Part shown: in pieces, positions 32,690 to 43,840 of the stretch
Layout: every line of letters begins with the position of its first letter
Position numbering within the stretch: the stretch's first letter is position 1
Source of the DNA: Volutella citrinella
Lineage: Eukaryota; Ascomycota; Sordariomycetes; Hypocreales; Nectriaceae
NCBI GenBank assembly: GCA_034401135.1
Contig: JAWZSP010000002.1
Coordinates: forward strand, 3,968,001 to 4,032,000
DNA length: 64,000 nt
Direction of reading: 5' to 3'
Notes under the pieces: generated by a model
Seen by the model: the letters and a program-made list of their open reading frames with translations, nothing else
Told to the model about the DNA's origin: nothing
The model's database searches: none
Program-made: the position numbers and the translations under genes

Positions 32690-33486
32690 ATGCCTCGGTA
32701 CACCATGGACGACCTGGATGACCTGGAACTCGCCGCCGAGTCTGCGATGCCACACCATCAAACGGCGGCCCTGGAGATCATCTCGGGGATTTTGGAAGAT
32801 AACTCGGTATTATACGGTGTCATCGGAGGCATGAACTTCTTCCTGCGCGGCTCTGGGCGCACAACAACCGACGTCGACCTTGCGGTTGACAACCCTCCGC
32901 GGATGGACTCGCTCCTAGCGCTTTTTGATGACCACTCAGCGTGAGTACAGCTTTCTGCGCTACTATTACTCCCCCTTTTCATTAAACCTCAGCTTTTACT
33001 TCATATCCAAGACTCATTGACATATGCAGCATCTCTCGTCCCGCAAACACGATGCAGTGGGCTTCCGGAGTGGCCAGGATCTTCGTCCGTGTAGGCGAGC
33101 AAACAGCGCAGATTGACCTCAAGCCCAAGGGCGCCGAGGGCCACTTGATACCGCACGACATTGCGAGCGCGGTGGAGCGGTGGCCCGTTCAAATTGGGGA
33201 GCGAAGCTTCACTTGCAGTCTGCTCAAGATTGGGCCGCTCGTGGCCGCCAAGATCAAGTCGCACTACAACAGGGAAACGCAGGATGACTACACCGACCTC
33301 CTCTTTGTCTGCACGTCGCCAAGGTATGCGCAAGGCGTCAGGGAGGCAGCCCTAAATTTTCGCACCGAGTGGAAGGAGTGTTTCCTGGAGCGAGTCATCG
33401 AGAAGGATCCGAGGGAAAGGGCTGCGGTGCGATGGACGCTCCGGCTAGAGAGCGCCGAGTATAGCCCGGGCTCAATTTCACCGTAA
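32690..33486 (+). CDS. Nucleotidyltransferase-fold protein (NTase 1)
   Basis: Two exons: 32690-32940 and 33030-33486, 235 residues. The 89-nt intron has GTGAGT and ends in ATGCAG. The motif GVIGGMNFFLRGSGRTTTDVDLAV fits the nucleotidyltransferase signature hG-G/S followed by Dh[D/E]h, with Asp61 and Asp63. A third acidic residue, Asp113 (AQIDLK), sits in the next strand, so a complete metal triad is possible. The C-terminal half (LLKIGPLVAAKIKSHYNRETQDDYTDLLFV) resembles the helical region of AbiEii/MNT-like NTases, in which a conserved Lys and Asp follow. The substrate is unknown. The start is placed at the first ATG (32690). It is convergent with a second NTase-fold gene, with stops 128 bases apart. 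Confidence 0.72.
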
Positions 33487-33614
33487 TAGAGTATTAGTAT
33501 TTACCCTTAGCATGGGTCGTAGAAATAGTTTGTCATGGATCCTTGGCCGGCAAAACCTTCGTGAGACTCCCCGTTGCGCCAGCGAGTTGCCGTGTGAGTC
33601 ACTGCCGCCACAAG

Positions 33615-34564
33615 CTACATGTCTCTCTCCCTGTCCCTCGGATCCCTGTCATCCCGAACTCTTCGCCAACGAGTTTTGTACCTGCCCTGCTTCATCGGCT
33701 CGATGCGCCGGTTCTTTTCAGTGACTGTTCGGGTCCACTCCGCCCTGTAGTCCACGGCAAGGTTGAAGCGGGACAAACCTCTCGCGTCCAGCTCCTTGTT
33801 CTGGACCTCGTAGAACTCGGCGCCTTGTCTCTGGAGTAAATCAAAGTCGATGTGAGATTCTCCCCACTCGCAGTCGATGTCCATGCCGTCGACGAAGTCG
33901 GCCAGGTTGCTGCCGTCCTGGAGCACGAGTAGAGACCGGGCAACCTGTGGCATCTGTGGGTACGGCATGCCGTTCTTGCTTCGCTCGCAGTAATGCGGCG
34001 CTGGATCTACGAAGCACTGTGAGGATGGCACGATGATGAAGTAAAAGATGTATCCTTTGAGCTGGAAGCAAGGATTGGTGTGGCGGAGAGACCTGGACGG
34101 TTGTGCCGGAGGCGGTTTTGCGCGTTGATATCGCTCATCTTTCTCAAATATTGACTCTGCATGAGCGAAGTGTGCGTCGTCTACACAGATATCCCATTCC
34201 TAGCAATGCGAATAAGCCGGCGAGATGAATCATAGGAGCGACGCACACCCACCCATGTTGCCCTGCCGGCGCCATAGTATCGTAGCGCACTCACGCCGAC
34301 GACGCAACAGGGAACGTTGTCATCTTCCAAAAGCCTGATGACCTGTTGAATTTCACCTACACCCTGCGTCGGACGATCAGTGAGAGACCTCAACCCCGGC
34401 AGTCCTCTAACGGGATCAAGAGGGTTGAGGGCGGGTTGCGTGTCGCGATGCCCTTCATTGTCTTTGCTGGCGGTGGACGGCTGCTTGTCAGGCTGGGCGC
34501 TGGTAATGGAGTGATCATCTGTTGCATCATCTGGCCGACGAGATGCCATGGTTCTCCAGGCCAT
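33615..34564 (-). CDS. Nucleotidyltransferase-fold protein (NTase 2)
   Basis: Two exons: 34564-34253 and 34199-33615, 298 residues. The 53-nt intron (GTGGGT donor, GCTAG acceptor) splits the signature motif and joins GAGRATW to EWDICVDDAHF. The fold signature is CVVGVSALRYYGAGR followed by EWDICV. Only one Asp (107) of the usual DxD pair is present, as in a large fungal family of uncharacterised NTase-like proteins. Later landmarks are CFQLKGYIFYFIIVPSS and the conserved tail W..TVTEKNRRIE...YKTRWR with DPRDRERDM. The first 65 residues are disordered. An alternative start is Met6. Catalytic activity is doubtful without the second Asp; a regulatory or binding role is possible. Confidence 0.72.
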
Positions 34565-37066
34565 ACAACCAACGGCATGTTTGCTCTACTTGGTTGGATA
34601 TGCCAACATGTTTGCCGTCCCCACCTGCAGAGCCCATCACGTGATCACATGAATGGATCCTGTTTCTGTTGTTATCGAGATCCAATAGTTATTTTAGGGC
34701 GCTATTTTGCCACTGAACTCCAAATTCTTGGTCGCTGCCAGGAACGAGCAGGGCACGTGTGCAAGCAAACTCGAAACATCATGCGCCCAGGCACTTGTGA
34801 CGTCTGACGTCCAATGACACTAATCGTCTCAGAGGCGCAGACACTGAAGGCTTAGAGATCAGCATTGTGATTACCCTAGAGCCTCAAGGAGTCGTGGCGT
34901 CATTCATTTTGTATTGACAAGACCGGGCAGGGCGGGCAGCCGGGAATCTATTGTGATTGTGTTTTGGATGGGCATGGACATGCGGCCGGCTTTCTTTGTT
35001 GTCAATAGGACGAGAGGGAAGTGGACAAAGGCTTGGTCCATGCTGGGCCGCCCGCCGCCCGACAGCGTGTAAATGGACCAACGTGGACGCGATGCTGCGA
35101 TGCCTTAGGTTGCTAGCCTGTAGTACAACGCACCTCGGATACGCCCATTGCACATCTCACGGACACCGGATAGGTGCCCGCACGATTCCTGCAACTCTTC
35201 CATGCAGGTCTACCCGAACCAGGCATGCCGTAGCGAGCGTCCTATATGCCTCGTCGCATAGGCATTGACAAATCGCAGTGTTTCAACAGCGCGGCGTCAT
35301 CCAACCCCCATCCTGCGGTAGCACATCTCTCTAGTGTCTGACCCGTGGGCGAGCTGAGGCCTGCACAATGTCAGACAGCCATCGAGTCACCTCACGATGG
35401 ATCAGTCGCGGCTCGACGCTAACAAAATGAAGGGAATGAGTTGAGCTATGATGACTCTGATGCTATTGATTCCGCCATTCTGCCTAGCAATCTGGGGGAG
35501 TGCAGGGCGCACGCTATTGCAGGCACCGGGCCCACTACAATCCGGGATGGTGGGCGGCCCCCAGAAAGATGCCCGCGGCTAGCGACAGCTGCGGCGCATG
35601 AGCCCCACGCTGCTGAGCATCAGCGGGCCTTTGGTGCGGCCAGGGCGGCGCACAGGGCATCCATCTGCTGCTCCGTGCCTGGCAACAGTCGTTGCAGCTC
35701 TGCGACTGTGCCGCGGGCTGCCTGGGAAGTGGGGAGCAGCAGATGACGACACCCCACCTCGCCTTATCGCCATAGCACCCGCATTCACTGAATCAAGCAG
35801 ACGATAGCGCACGCCCCCCACACCAGGAGCGCAATCTCGATGCCCCACTGGCCAATCAGGGGCGCGGCTGAGGCTCACCTGGCCAGGAGCGCGGGAACAA
35901 AGCCACCACCAACCCCCATGGCCGCCGGTTCTGGCAACAGCCTGGGTTGTCATGACGAGACGAGAAGGGACTTGGGGCTATGGCTAAGTCTGTATGCTAA
36001 ATATGTAGCTACGTAGATAGCTCGAGGCGCTTTGGCACTGGCCGTACCGGAGGGACGAAATGTTGGGCGGCGGAAAGGGCCCGGCTATTCTCGATTGAGC
36101 CGGCCGATGAGTCCTATCTTTGTTATCGATGGATGATGCTGTTTCTGGCCTTTGTCTTCCGCTCTTGGCTCTGGTGGCTCAGTTGCCTCGTTGGACTAGG
36201 CGCCTGACGTCCCCGACCTGTTCCGTGGTGTGTCAGATGGTGCAGTGAACCTTGGAACCAACAAGCCCGTCGTCTCGTCTCCCATCCCGTCGTCATGACC
36301 ACTCACCCATGGTGGGCGGCCCGGTTTCAGTGGGAGGAGAGAGCGCCAACCAGGCTGCGCCGCCCATGGCCCAGCTCGGTTTGCCCTGTGCCAGGGAACC
36401 ACGGCAAGCCTCCGTCTCTCAAATGCCAAACCGATCCAATCCAGGCCAATCCCTTTGCACCGTGACTCACGATGGCTGTTGTTGTAGCACCGGTATTCAG
36501 CCAAATCACAGGCCCGTGCCTCCCCCAAACGAAGGCACCCGACCCTTTCACGCCCTTTCGGGCGACCCGGGGGCCATATGACTCCCCGGCGACCCCCGGC
36601 CCACCACCGGCCGCCCGGGATGGTCGTCCAATCAGCGGTCGCCTCGCACCAACGGGCTGGTGTCTCTGTGCGCGCTGTAGCCTCGTACCTCCCATAGGCC
36701 TCCGCTGTAGGCAGGTACCTCGTAGCTCTGCCGTAACCGCAGACGGCGTCGCTCTGCCAGCTTCGCTGGGCACACGCCACCGCAATGACACAGTCATCCA
36801 CCCCGTCGAGATAATGAGCCCCCCCAGCCTGGAGGCAGGTATAAACAGTCACCCGCCCTTCGCGACTTCTAGATAGCTCCCCAGTCTTCCATCAGCCATC
36901 TCTGCACCATTATTGCGTGCGCGCCCTTGACGCCTGTTTGACATTTGACGTCTGCCGCACGCCATAGTCAGCACGCAACTTCAGCACGCAACATCACCAC
37001 CTGCTACACCCACATCTCCACATCTCCACCACTTCTTAAATACACCACCCCCCGAGCCGGCCCATC
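34565..37066. other. Long intergenic region, no gene recognised
   Basis: About 2.5 kb. Open frames up to 218 codons on the minus strand (36196-36852) are Arg/Gly/Trp-rich without domain features and overlap plus-strand frames, so they look like chance. A palindromic E-box-like site, ATCACGTGAT, lies near 34636. Several GGTACCT-type boxes lie at 36685-36730. The last 150 bases before 37067 are CT/A-rich leader. Confidence 0.5.
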
Positions 37067-38194
37067 ATGGATCTCGAAGATTCAGGTTCTTGGGACAATG
37101 GGTTCTGGAATACACACTTGGGTCTCCTTCCCCAAAGTTCACGGGACCTCCCCAACACCATCCACGACAAGCATGTCGGTCTAGGCGCAGCATCCGCCTC
37201 CGCCTCATACAAGACCAAGCTGCGCCGGCGAACGCCCAACGCCGTCGCTCGCGTTGCCGCCAAGCACTATGCCTCTGTCGCCAACACCAGCTATATCTGC
37301 CACGACCTCGGCATCAGCTGCACGGATCGAGTGACTGCTTGCGAGCGCTGCAGTCCTCGTGTACTCAACCGTGTTCTCCTCCAGCGCCGCCTCCACCAGG
37401 ACATCCGCGCCCGAGGCGTTGGCGACATCATCCGCGGCCAACGCTGCCGCTCGCGCTGCTGTAGCAGTCGCGGCGCGGGTCCCAACTCCCACCGCGGCCC
37501 ATGGCTGTCGGATGAGCAGGATGGGCTCGACCTCGCCAGGAGCGCCGTCGGGCTTCCCGGTGACGGTTCGCGACTCGTCCGTCGGCCGTCGCTGGAGCGC
37601 GAGGAGGCCTTCTGCGATGCATCCACCTACAAGCCCCGCAAGGCCGTGGCCACCTCCATGAGCGAGGATGCCCAGATCGCCGAGCTGTACCGCATGGGCC
37701 TGCTGTACGATGACGACCAGACGCCCGGTGGCGACTTCGACCTCAACAGCATCAAGCACGAGGAGCCCATCTACACGATCCGCCCCGCGCGCCGCTCGCG
37801 CAAGCACCAGACCAAGCCTCGCAGCTACAGCCACCACGAGCCCCTGCACCTCAACCTGTCCTTTACGGACCTGGGCAGCGACCGCATGATTGCCCAGGTC
37901 CTTTCGAACTCCGGCGAGTCGTCGTCCGACGACGGCTCACTCCCCGATGGAAACGCCGGGTCTGGCGGCGGCAACGCATGGGCGCCGCTCCGCATCGTCT
38001 ACGAGGTCGATGGCTCGCAGCCCTCGTTTGACGTTGACACGTCCCAGCCGCCCGACCTGGTTTCCGACCTTCTTTCTGATTACGATTGCTTCTCCGACAG
38101 CGAGCTGGATGACCTGCCCGCCGAGCGGGAGGTCCGAGATGGTGCGGCCACCTCGGCTGCCGACGCCTGGGTTGTGTTGGGTGACGACTCGTAG
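37067..38194 (+). CDS. Hypothetical acidic-tailed protein
   Basis: A 375-residue single-exon frame that I do not recognise as a named family. The N terminus (1-60) is hydrophilic with a basic KTKLRRRTPNAVARV segment. Residues about 75-150 are Cys/Arg-rich. The C-terminal half, from MSEDAQIAELYRMGLLYDDD onward, looks structured and conserved-type (HEEPIYTIRP, LHLNLSFTDLGSDRMIAQVL). It ends acidic with LVSDLLSDYDCFSDSELDDLP and DAWVVLGDDS. No signal peptide or membrane segment is seen. The Cys/Arg-rich middle might hide an unspliced intron or a frameshift, because alternative frames there are also open. The start is the first ATG after a CT-rich leader. Confidence 0.6.
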   Translation: MDLEDSGSWDNGFWNTHLGLLPQSSRDLPNTIHDKHVGLGAASASASYKTKLRRRTPNAVARVAAKHYASVANTSYICHDLGISCTDRVTACERCSPRVLNRVLLQRRLHQDIRARGVGDIIRGQRCRSRCCSSRGAGPNSHRGPWLSDEQDGLDLARSAVGLPGDGSRLVRRPSLEREEAFCDASTYKPRKAVATSMSEDAQIAELYRMGLLYDDDQTPGGDFDLNSIKHEEPIYTIRPARRSRKHQTKPRSYSHHEPLHLNLSFTDLGSDRMIAQVLSNSGESSSDDGSLPDGNAGSGGGNAWAPLRIVYEVDGSQPSFDVDTSQPPDLVSDLLSDYDCFSDSELDDLPAEREVRDGAATSAADAWVVLGDDS

Positions 38195-38982
38195 CAGGTC
38201 CGCCTCACAGAAGACCGTGCATCCTCTAGTCGTTTTATCGCAACTGGAGGGCTGCCGGCTTCCGTGGTAGGGTATCGGTGGGAGAGCCTCACCGCGGACT
38301 GGTCCTCACAAAGCCCAGCCTTCCCGGGCGGCACGGTGTGCCGAGGGTGATAGTGGTTGAGTTGCATAGGACGAGAGAGAGAGAGGTTCCGTGCTACTCC
38401 CCAAGGCATGCTGGCGTCTCAACTGTAGCGATTGACGGTGCTCGCTGTGGCTGCGTATTGTATACGGGCAGCATCGCGAAAGCGAACAGGAGCGCCCAGC
38501 GTGCGTGTCAGTGGGGAGAAAGGAAGACGGACTCGTCTATATCAACCAAAGCCTGCCTGCATAGTCTTTGCACAGCGATTTATTTTAACTTCCATACCTT
38601 AGACGGCCCATAGAGGCTGTACTGTGTCTAGATGTAATGCAAACATATCCCGGGACCAAATCGAGAAAGCCCCCGCGCTGTGAGAATGACATGCATCCCA
38701 GCGTGACACCTTTTAAACCCTGCTGTGATTGCTGTGCGTGTGTCTAGTACTTTCCGTGCCTTGTTTTGGGACATCGTCGCAGGTCGTTATTACTCAGTCG
38801 GCAGCTGGGCTAAAAGTCGCCGTTATTAGGCTGGAGACTTTTTTCGAAGCCAGAACTCTCCGGCCGGCGACTTTCTACTTTCCGGGCCAAGCATTAAAAG
38901 CCACCGACGTACCTCGTTGATCGGCTTTTGTTAGACAATTCCTCACAGTAAAAGCCACAATACGCTCTACCTCTTCCTCATC
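38195..38982. other. Intergenic region, no gene recognised
   Basis: About 790 bases between two plus-strand genes. It contains the presumed promoter of the flavoenzyme gene and no open frame with features. Confidence 0.5.
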
Positions 38983-39994
38983 ATGGCAGCTCAACTATAC
39001 GACGTGCTGATCCTCGGCGGCGGCCCCGCAGGCCTCGCGATGGCTTCAGCGCTGGTCCGCCAGCTTCACACGGCGCTGGTCATCGACTCGGGCGAGTATC
39101 GCAACAGGCGCACAAAGCACATGCACAACGTCCCGGGGTTCGACCACGCAGACCCGGCAGACTACCGCCGCAAGGCCAAGCAGGACATCCTGGACCGGTA
39201 CGACACGGTCGAGTTCACCTCGGCCACCATTGAGACGGTCCGCAAGCTGGAGTCGGGTGTCTTTGAGGCCGTCGACAACAAGGGAATCGTGTATCAGGGA
39301 AAGAAGCTCGGCTTGGCGACTGGTGTGCGGGATGTGTTCCATGACCAGCCCGCAGGGTACGAGGAGTGCTGGGGTCGGGGCATGTAAGTGCCAGCCATGA
39401 AATCCTTACACAAGTCTATACGAGATGCTAACATCTACAAGTTTCCACTGCCTCTTCTGCCACGGCTACGAGGAGCGAGGAGCAGAATCATCGGGTGTCC
39501 TGGCCAGCGGCTTAATCAAGACGGCCGGCTTGATGTCGCACATCAGTCTCATGGCGAAGCGCCTGTCCAAGGGGGTCACCTGCTACACCAACGGCGACGC
39601 GGCCCTCCTATCTGAGATGCAGGCGGCCGTGCACAGCGGCAAGATCCGCTTCGACAACCGCCGGATCGCGCGCCTCGCGCTCGTCGGCGAGGGCCCGCAG
39701 GTGACGCTGACGTTCGAGGACGGCACCTCCAAGACGGAAGGGTTCCTCGCCAACCACCCGACTGTGGTGCAGAGCACGCCGTTTGCCGAGCAGCTCGGGC
39801 TTGAGCTGTCGCCGACAAACGACGTCAAGGTCAGCCCGCCGTTCAACGAGACGACGGTCAAGGGGTGCTTTGCGGCCGGCGACGCGGCGACGCCTATCAA
39901 GAGTGTCCTGCAGGCTGCTGCGATGGGGAGCTTCGCGGGCGTGGGTATGTGTTCGCAGTTGCAGCATGAGCTAGATGAGAAGGATGAGCTGTGA
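38983..39994 (+). CDS. Thioredoxin-reductase-like FAD flavoenzyme (GliT-type)
   Basis: Two exons: 38983-39383 and 39442-39994, giving 317 residues. The 58-nt intron has GTAAGT and a GCTAAC branch. FAD binding is shown by VLILGGGPAGLA (8-19). A redox pair, Cys137 and Cys140, lies in FHCLFCHGYEE, the CxxC arrangement of fungal GliT-type dithiol oxidases and thioredoxin-reductase-like proteins. The second FAD motif is KGCFAAGDAATPIKSVLQAAAMG near the end. The central NAD(P)H-binding glycine motif of true thioredoxin reductase is not clear (SGVLASGLIKTAG), which fits an oxygen-dependent dithiol oxidase relative. No secondary-metabolite backbone gene lies next to it, so a self-resistance role is not supported by context. 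It is convergent with the MBL-like gene. Confidence 0.85.
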
Positions 39995-40156
39995 CCAGAT
40001 GGAGTCTGCGAGACAAGGGTTGAGGGAGCGGATAGAATTAGAGAATGAGCATAGAGTGTTGAGATTTGTTTGGGTTTGGAAGCGTATTAATTATAGAATG
40101 GACCCTAGACAGTGGTGGAAATGCAAACGAAGTTTACTACAAAGCAGTTGCTTGCA

Positions 40157-41173
40157 TCACTCCAGAACGAGCCCCTCGCCAGACGCCAGGTCGGCGAATT
40201 TAAACGTCTGCTTGTCCCCGGAATGCGTCACCTGCGGCAAGGTGTACGGCGTCCGTCTAAGCAAGGGGGCAATGAGACCACCTCCAGTCTTGACTTCATC
40301 GTGCGTCGCGACCCAGTACTTCGCACTGCAGACCGTGGCAGCCCGGATCCCATTGACGGCACCGAGATTGAGCTGCCGGACCATCCAGATGCCGACGTCG
40401 TGCATTCCGTGGAGCAGGGCGAGTGTGTCCCTGAAGCCCCACGACCTGACGATGGCTAGGTCCTCAGCCTCGATACCGTGCGGCGAGTACAGGATTGTTT
40501 CTCCTTTGGAGTCATCGTCCTGGATCTCGGCTGCCGGGTCGTACTCGAGGTCAAAGGCAATGACCACGGCAGAGTGGTAGTACAGCGAGTTGCCCGGCGT
40601 GACGAGCCGCCCAACGCCGAGCCAGTCGAGCAGCTCTCCGGCCAGCAGCTCAGACCGTTTGGCACCTGCCCCCCATGCCGCCATCGTCATAACCCGAGAG
40701 AAGTGGCCCCATCCCAGGATCAGGTTGGCCGCAGCATCTGGCGCATACACGGGAGTATCTGGCGGCAGCTCCTCGAGCGTCGCCCTGTGGCAGTGGTCAG
40801 TGAACTCGTGCGAGACGACGACGGCATCAACATGCGACGTCTCTGCCGCCGGAACACCGCCCAGGCCGCTGCGTTCGACTTCCCGCAGCGCCATGTCCAG
40901 CTCGGCAATTGTCGCCATGGCCGGCGTGACGACGTGCCACTGCGTGCTGAACCACCCGGCGACGTCGCTCTGCGGGCCCCGGAGCCACGGGTCCAGCAGC
41001 ATGTTGAAGTGCGTCCGTCCGGGCGGCGGCGCCACGGCAGCGGGGTACGGTATCTGGAGGAGCCAGGTCGTGTCGGCGTTGAGATGGACAAGGACTGGCC
41101 GCCGCTGGGCGTGTAGCCGGCGCGACCATTCTTGCAGGTCGGATATGTGGATAGATGGCTGAGGCTGGGCCAT
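40157..41173 (-). CDS. Metallo-beta-lactamase-fold protein with altered metal motif
   Basis: A single-exon 338-residue protein. The metallo-beta-lactamase superfamily signature HxHxDH is present as SHEFTDHC, with His122, Asp126 and His127, but the second His is Phe124. Before it, FNMLLDPWLRGPQSD and later ILYSPHGIEAEDL correspond to the usual strand and Asp/His regions of UlaG-like members. No signal peptide. Members hydrolyse esters, lactones or phosphodiesters using two metals. The replaced His suggests a single-metal or changed site. Fungal relatives are common and uncharacterised. The start is ATG at 41173; the stop lies 162 bases from that of the convergent flavoenzyme gene. Confidence 0.72.
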   Translation of the reverse strand: MAQPQPSIHISDLQEWSRRLHAQRRPVLVHLNADTTWLLQIPYPAAVAPPPGRTHFNMLLDPWLRGPQSDVAGWFSTQWHVVTPAMATIAELDMALREVERSGLGGVPAAETSHVDAVVVSHEFTDHCHRATLEELPPDTPVYAPDAAANLILGWGHFSRVMTMAAWGAGAKRSELLAGELLDWLGVGRLVTPGNSLYYHSAVVIAFDLEYDPAAEIQDDDSKGETILYSPHGIEAEDLAIVRSWGFRDTLALLHGMHDVGIWMVRQLNLGAVNGIRAATVCSAKYWVATHDEVKTGGGLIAPLLRRTPYTLPQVTHSGDKQTFKFADLASGEGLVLE

Positions 41174-42190
41174 TTTCTATCAGCCAGTACTTGGATCTAT
41201 ACTTGACACTGGGCCTTTCATCTCAAGCTGGATGTCATGCCGCGGCAGCTTAGCTGTGAGGATAGCGTTGCATCGACGCATCATCAATCAGGTGCGGTGC
41301 TCTTCTAGAAACAGCGGGGGAGGCTTCTAGCGCGCTCACTTCATGCCTCGGATGCTCCCGCTATTTTCCTGTTGGTCCGCTTGGGACATCTCTTTGTCCA
41401 TGTCACGTTTGTCACTCTCTCGACCACCCCTTTCCTTTCCCCCTTTCCACAAAGCTCCAATTCAAACACGGCTCTCCATGGGAATTCATTTGCGTGATTG
41501 CAGCCTCAAAAAATACGAGGGGGGGGGGGCTCTGAGATGCATTGCCTCCTCGAGACGCTCTGTTGAGCGTATCCGTAACCCCGTCGCGAAACGGAGATTA
41601 GCAACGCCCATCCAGGTCTCACGGTGTGGTATTTAGATGCTGGGTATGGCATCTACTGTGGCTTCACTGTGGTGTCTGTTGTGTACGTATGAGGCTGTGC
41701 GCTGTACGGAGTTCTGGAACTATCTTCCATCCAGGCCGTACGGAGCAGACCTGTTTGAGGCAAGCCCTTTGTCTAGGCAGTAACATGCTGCCCATGGCTA
41801 CCAGAATACGAACCGTTTCACTGGGCATCTGTGCGTCCTAACCAGTCGGTTGGTGCACTCTCCTATTGGATGAACAATATCTATTGAATGGATATTGAGT
41901 CGACGGTCAATAGCCGACTCACTGCGCCATGCGCCATGGCACGCCAGGAAACGGTCACAATGTTTGTTCTTTGAACCACTCTACACACTGACCACCATGG
42001 ATCGTGCGCATCTTGGCCGTGCAGTGTCACCAGGCGCTCAAGCATCAACAACCAGTGGTCAACATTACCCAGTCACCAGCCAACCCATGTTCCATCCCTA
42101 AGCTTTCCTCTGCCACCTTTAATCCAACCGCTGCTACAAGCTACCTTGAATAGTTGGCCTTAGGCTCTCCATCTATCATTTGCTTCTGTC
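41174..42190. other. Intergenic region, no gene recognised
   Basis: About 1 kb between the MBL-like gene (minus) and the DUF7924 gene (plus). It contains a run of ten G at about 41520 and small featureless frames. It holds both promoters. Confidence 0.5.
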
Positions 42191-43840
42191 ATGGCGAGAA
42201 TGCAGAGTCACAAAAGGCAGCACGGGGCCGAGCACTCATTTGAGGACGGCTTAAGCAACATCCCTCTGGCTAAGAAGACCAAAACAAGGGAGGAGGTCGA
42301 ACACGACGAATGGGTAAACTGGAAATACCCTCCGGAGTTCTGGGATAGACTGTCCAAGATCCATCTCACCCACGAGGCAGTGGAAGAGCTGAACCGACGT
42401 ATTGAGGCTCTGCGCCATCCACCCGTGCCTCCCCCGACACACATCGCGGCGAACCCCCAGTGTCTTTCCCGGTTCGCAAGACACGGCGGTCCCGACCTCT
42501 GCGACCTTCGAGGCGTAAGCAAACGCGATGCAACCCATCTTCAAGCGTCTCTAACGGCCATTTAGTATCGAGCGCCGATGACCACCAGCATGCCTCCCGG
42601 CATGATGAATTCCGGCCTGTATCCACAGAGCCCTCATCTCACTTTGACGACTAAGACCAAAAAGTCGACACCCTACCAGCAATGTTTTGAACAGCACTTG
42701 GTGGATCACAAAATAAACCCAGCCAATCTGTCGCAAATGCCGGATTTGACGGATGCCAGGGCAGCGCTGGCGATCCGCCGGCCATCCTTGTCTCCCTCCC
42801 AGTTTTCCGACGGCGATTTCAAGAGGTTCCTGGAGAATAATTGGAGGGCAAAGGATGAAGCGGATATTTTAGCAGGCGAGATTCCAGCTATCCTCGGCCT
42901 AGAGAACCATGGAAATCCTTGTGCCAGAAACACAAGGCTTGAGAATCTTGAAGGCCTCACGGATGGGTCGCTCTCTTCCGCCAAGCCGGATATCTACTAC
43001 GGATCGCCTCCCGAGACCTTGTCCCGACATGTGCGCAACGAGCTCAGCCACCATATCGTCCCGGCGGCCATGCAGGATAAGCCGCTGGCACCCAACTTCT
43101 TCCTAGAAGTCAAGGGCCGAGAAGGGACGATGGCCGTGTTAATGCGACAGGCCCGCTACGACGGAGCTTTAGGGGCTCGCGCTATGCACAGTTTGCAAAA
43201 CTACGGCCAACGAGAGCCACAGTACGACGGCAATGTATACACCTTCAGCTCGACGTACCATGGCGGCCTGCTCACGATATTCGCCCACCACGTCACGGCG
43301 CCGACATCTCCAGGGGGTTGGCCCGAGTACCATATGACCCAGCTCCAGGCCTTTCCCATTGCGAACAGCCGCGAGGCCTTTGTCGAAGGGGTCTCGGCGT
43401 TTAGGAACGCGAGGGACTGGGCAAGAGATCACCGCGACGTGTTTATTCAGTCGGCAAACGCTAGAGCACAAGAGCAGCACATGTCGGAGGCGGGCTCGAC
43501 GCCTGTCGTGTGTGTTGATGGCGAGGCTTCCGTTGCTCCCCCAGACTCTGCAACGCAAGCCGCCAACAACTTTGCGGCCTCTTCCAAAAAGCCTGCTGGC
43601 TCTTTTGGATGCCTTGACGATGAAGCTCCCGGCCAACCGGATGCTGACGCCAACATGGACGACGCTTTTGACTCGAGCCTTGCGCCAAGAATTTCCGAGC
43701 CATCGCGCCCCAAACGACAGCTCAGTCGCCGATCCAGCACCACCGGCACAAATTCTTCCAAGAGGTTGAAGTTTCCAAACCCGGGGGCTTCCAAATCAGC
43801 CGCCGCCAAAGGTCCGTTGGGCGAGGCGGTAGATGAATGA
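42191..43840 (+). CDS. DUF7924 protein, PD-(D/E)XK nuclease-like
   Basis: Two exons: 42191-42514 and 42566-43840, 532 residues. The 51-nt intron (GTAAGC, CTAAC branch, TTAG) is phase 0. Exon 1 carries a basic start (HKRQHGAEH, then KKTKTREE). The conserved domain spans about 215-390 and includes KPDIYYG, FFLEVKGREGTMAVLMRQARYDGALGAR in part, HGGLLTIFAHHV and YHMTQLQAFP. Pro249-Asp250 followed after about 38 residues by Glu289-Val-Lys291 reads as a PD...ExK nuclease core. This is the uncharacterised fungal DUF7924 family, often multicopy in ascomycetes. The tail is Ser/Lys-rich with RPKRQLSRRSS and SSKRLKFP, possibly nuclear localisation. Nuclease activity is inference from motif spacing only. 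Confidence 0.78.

Noticed and set aside
36196..36852. 218-codon minus-strand frame in the large intergenic region
   Set aside because: Arg/Gly/Trp/Cys-rich with no secondary-structure pattern or family motif; overlaps similarly long plus-strand frames, as expected by chance at high GC.
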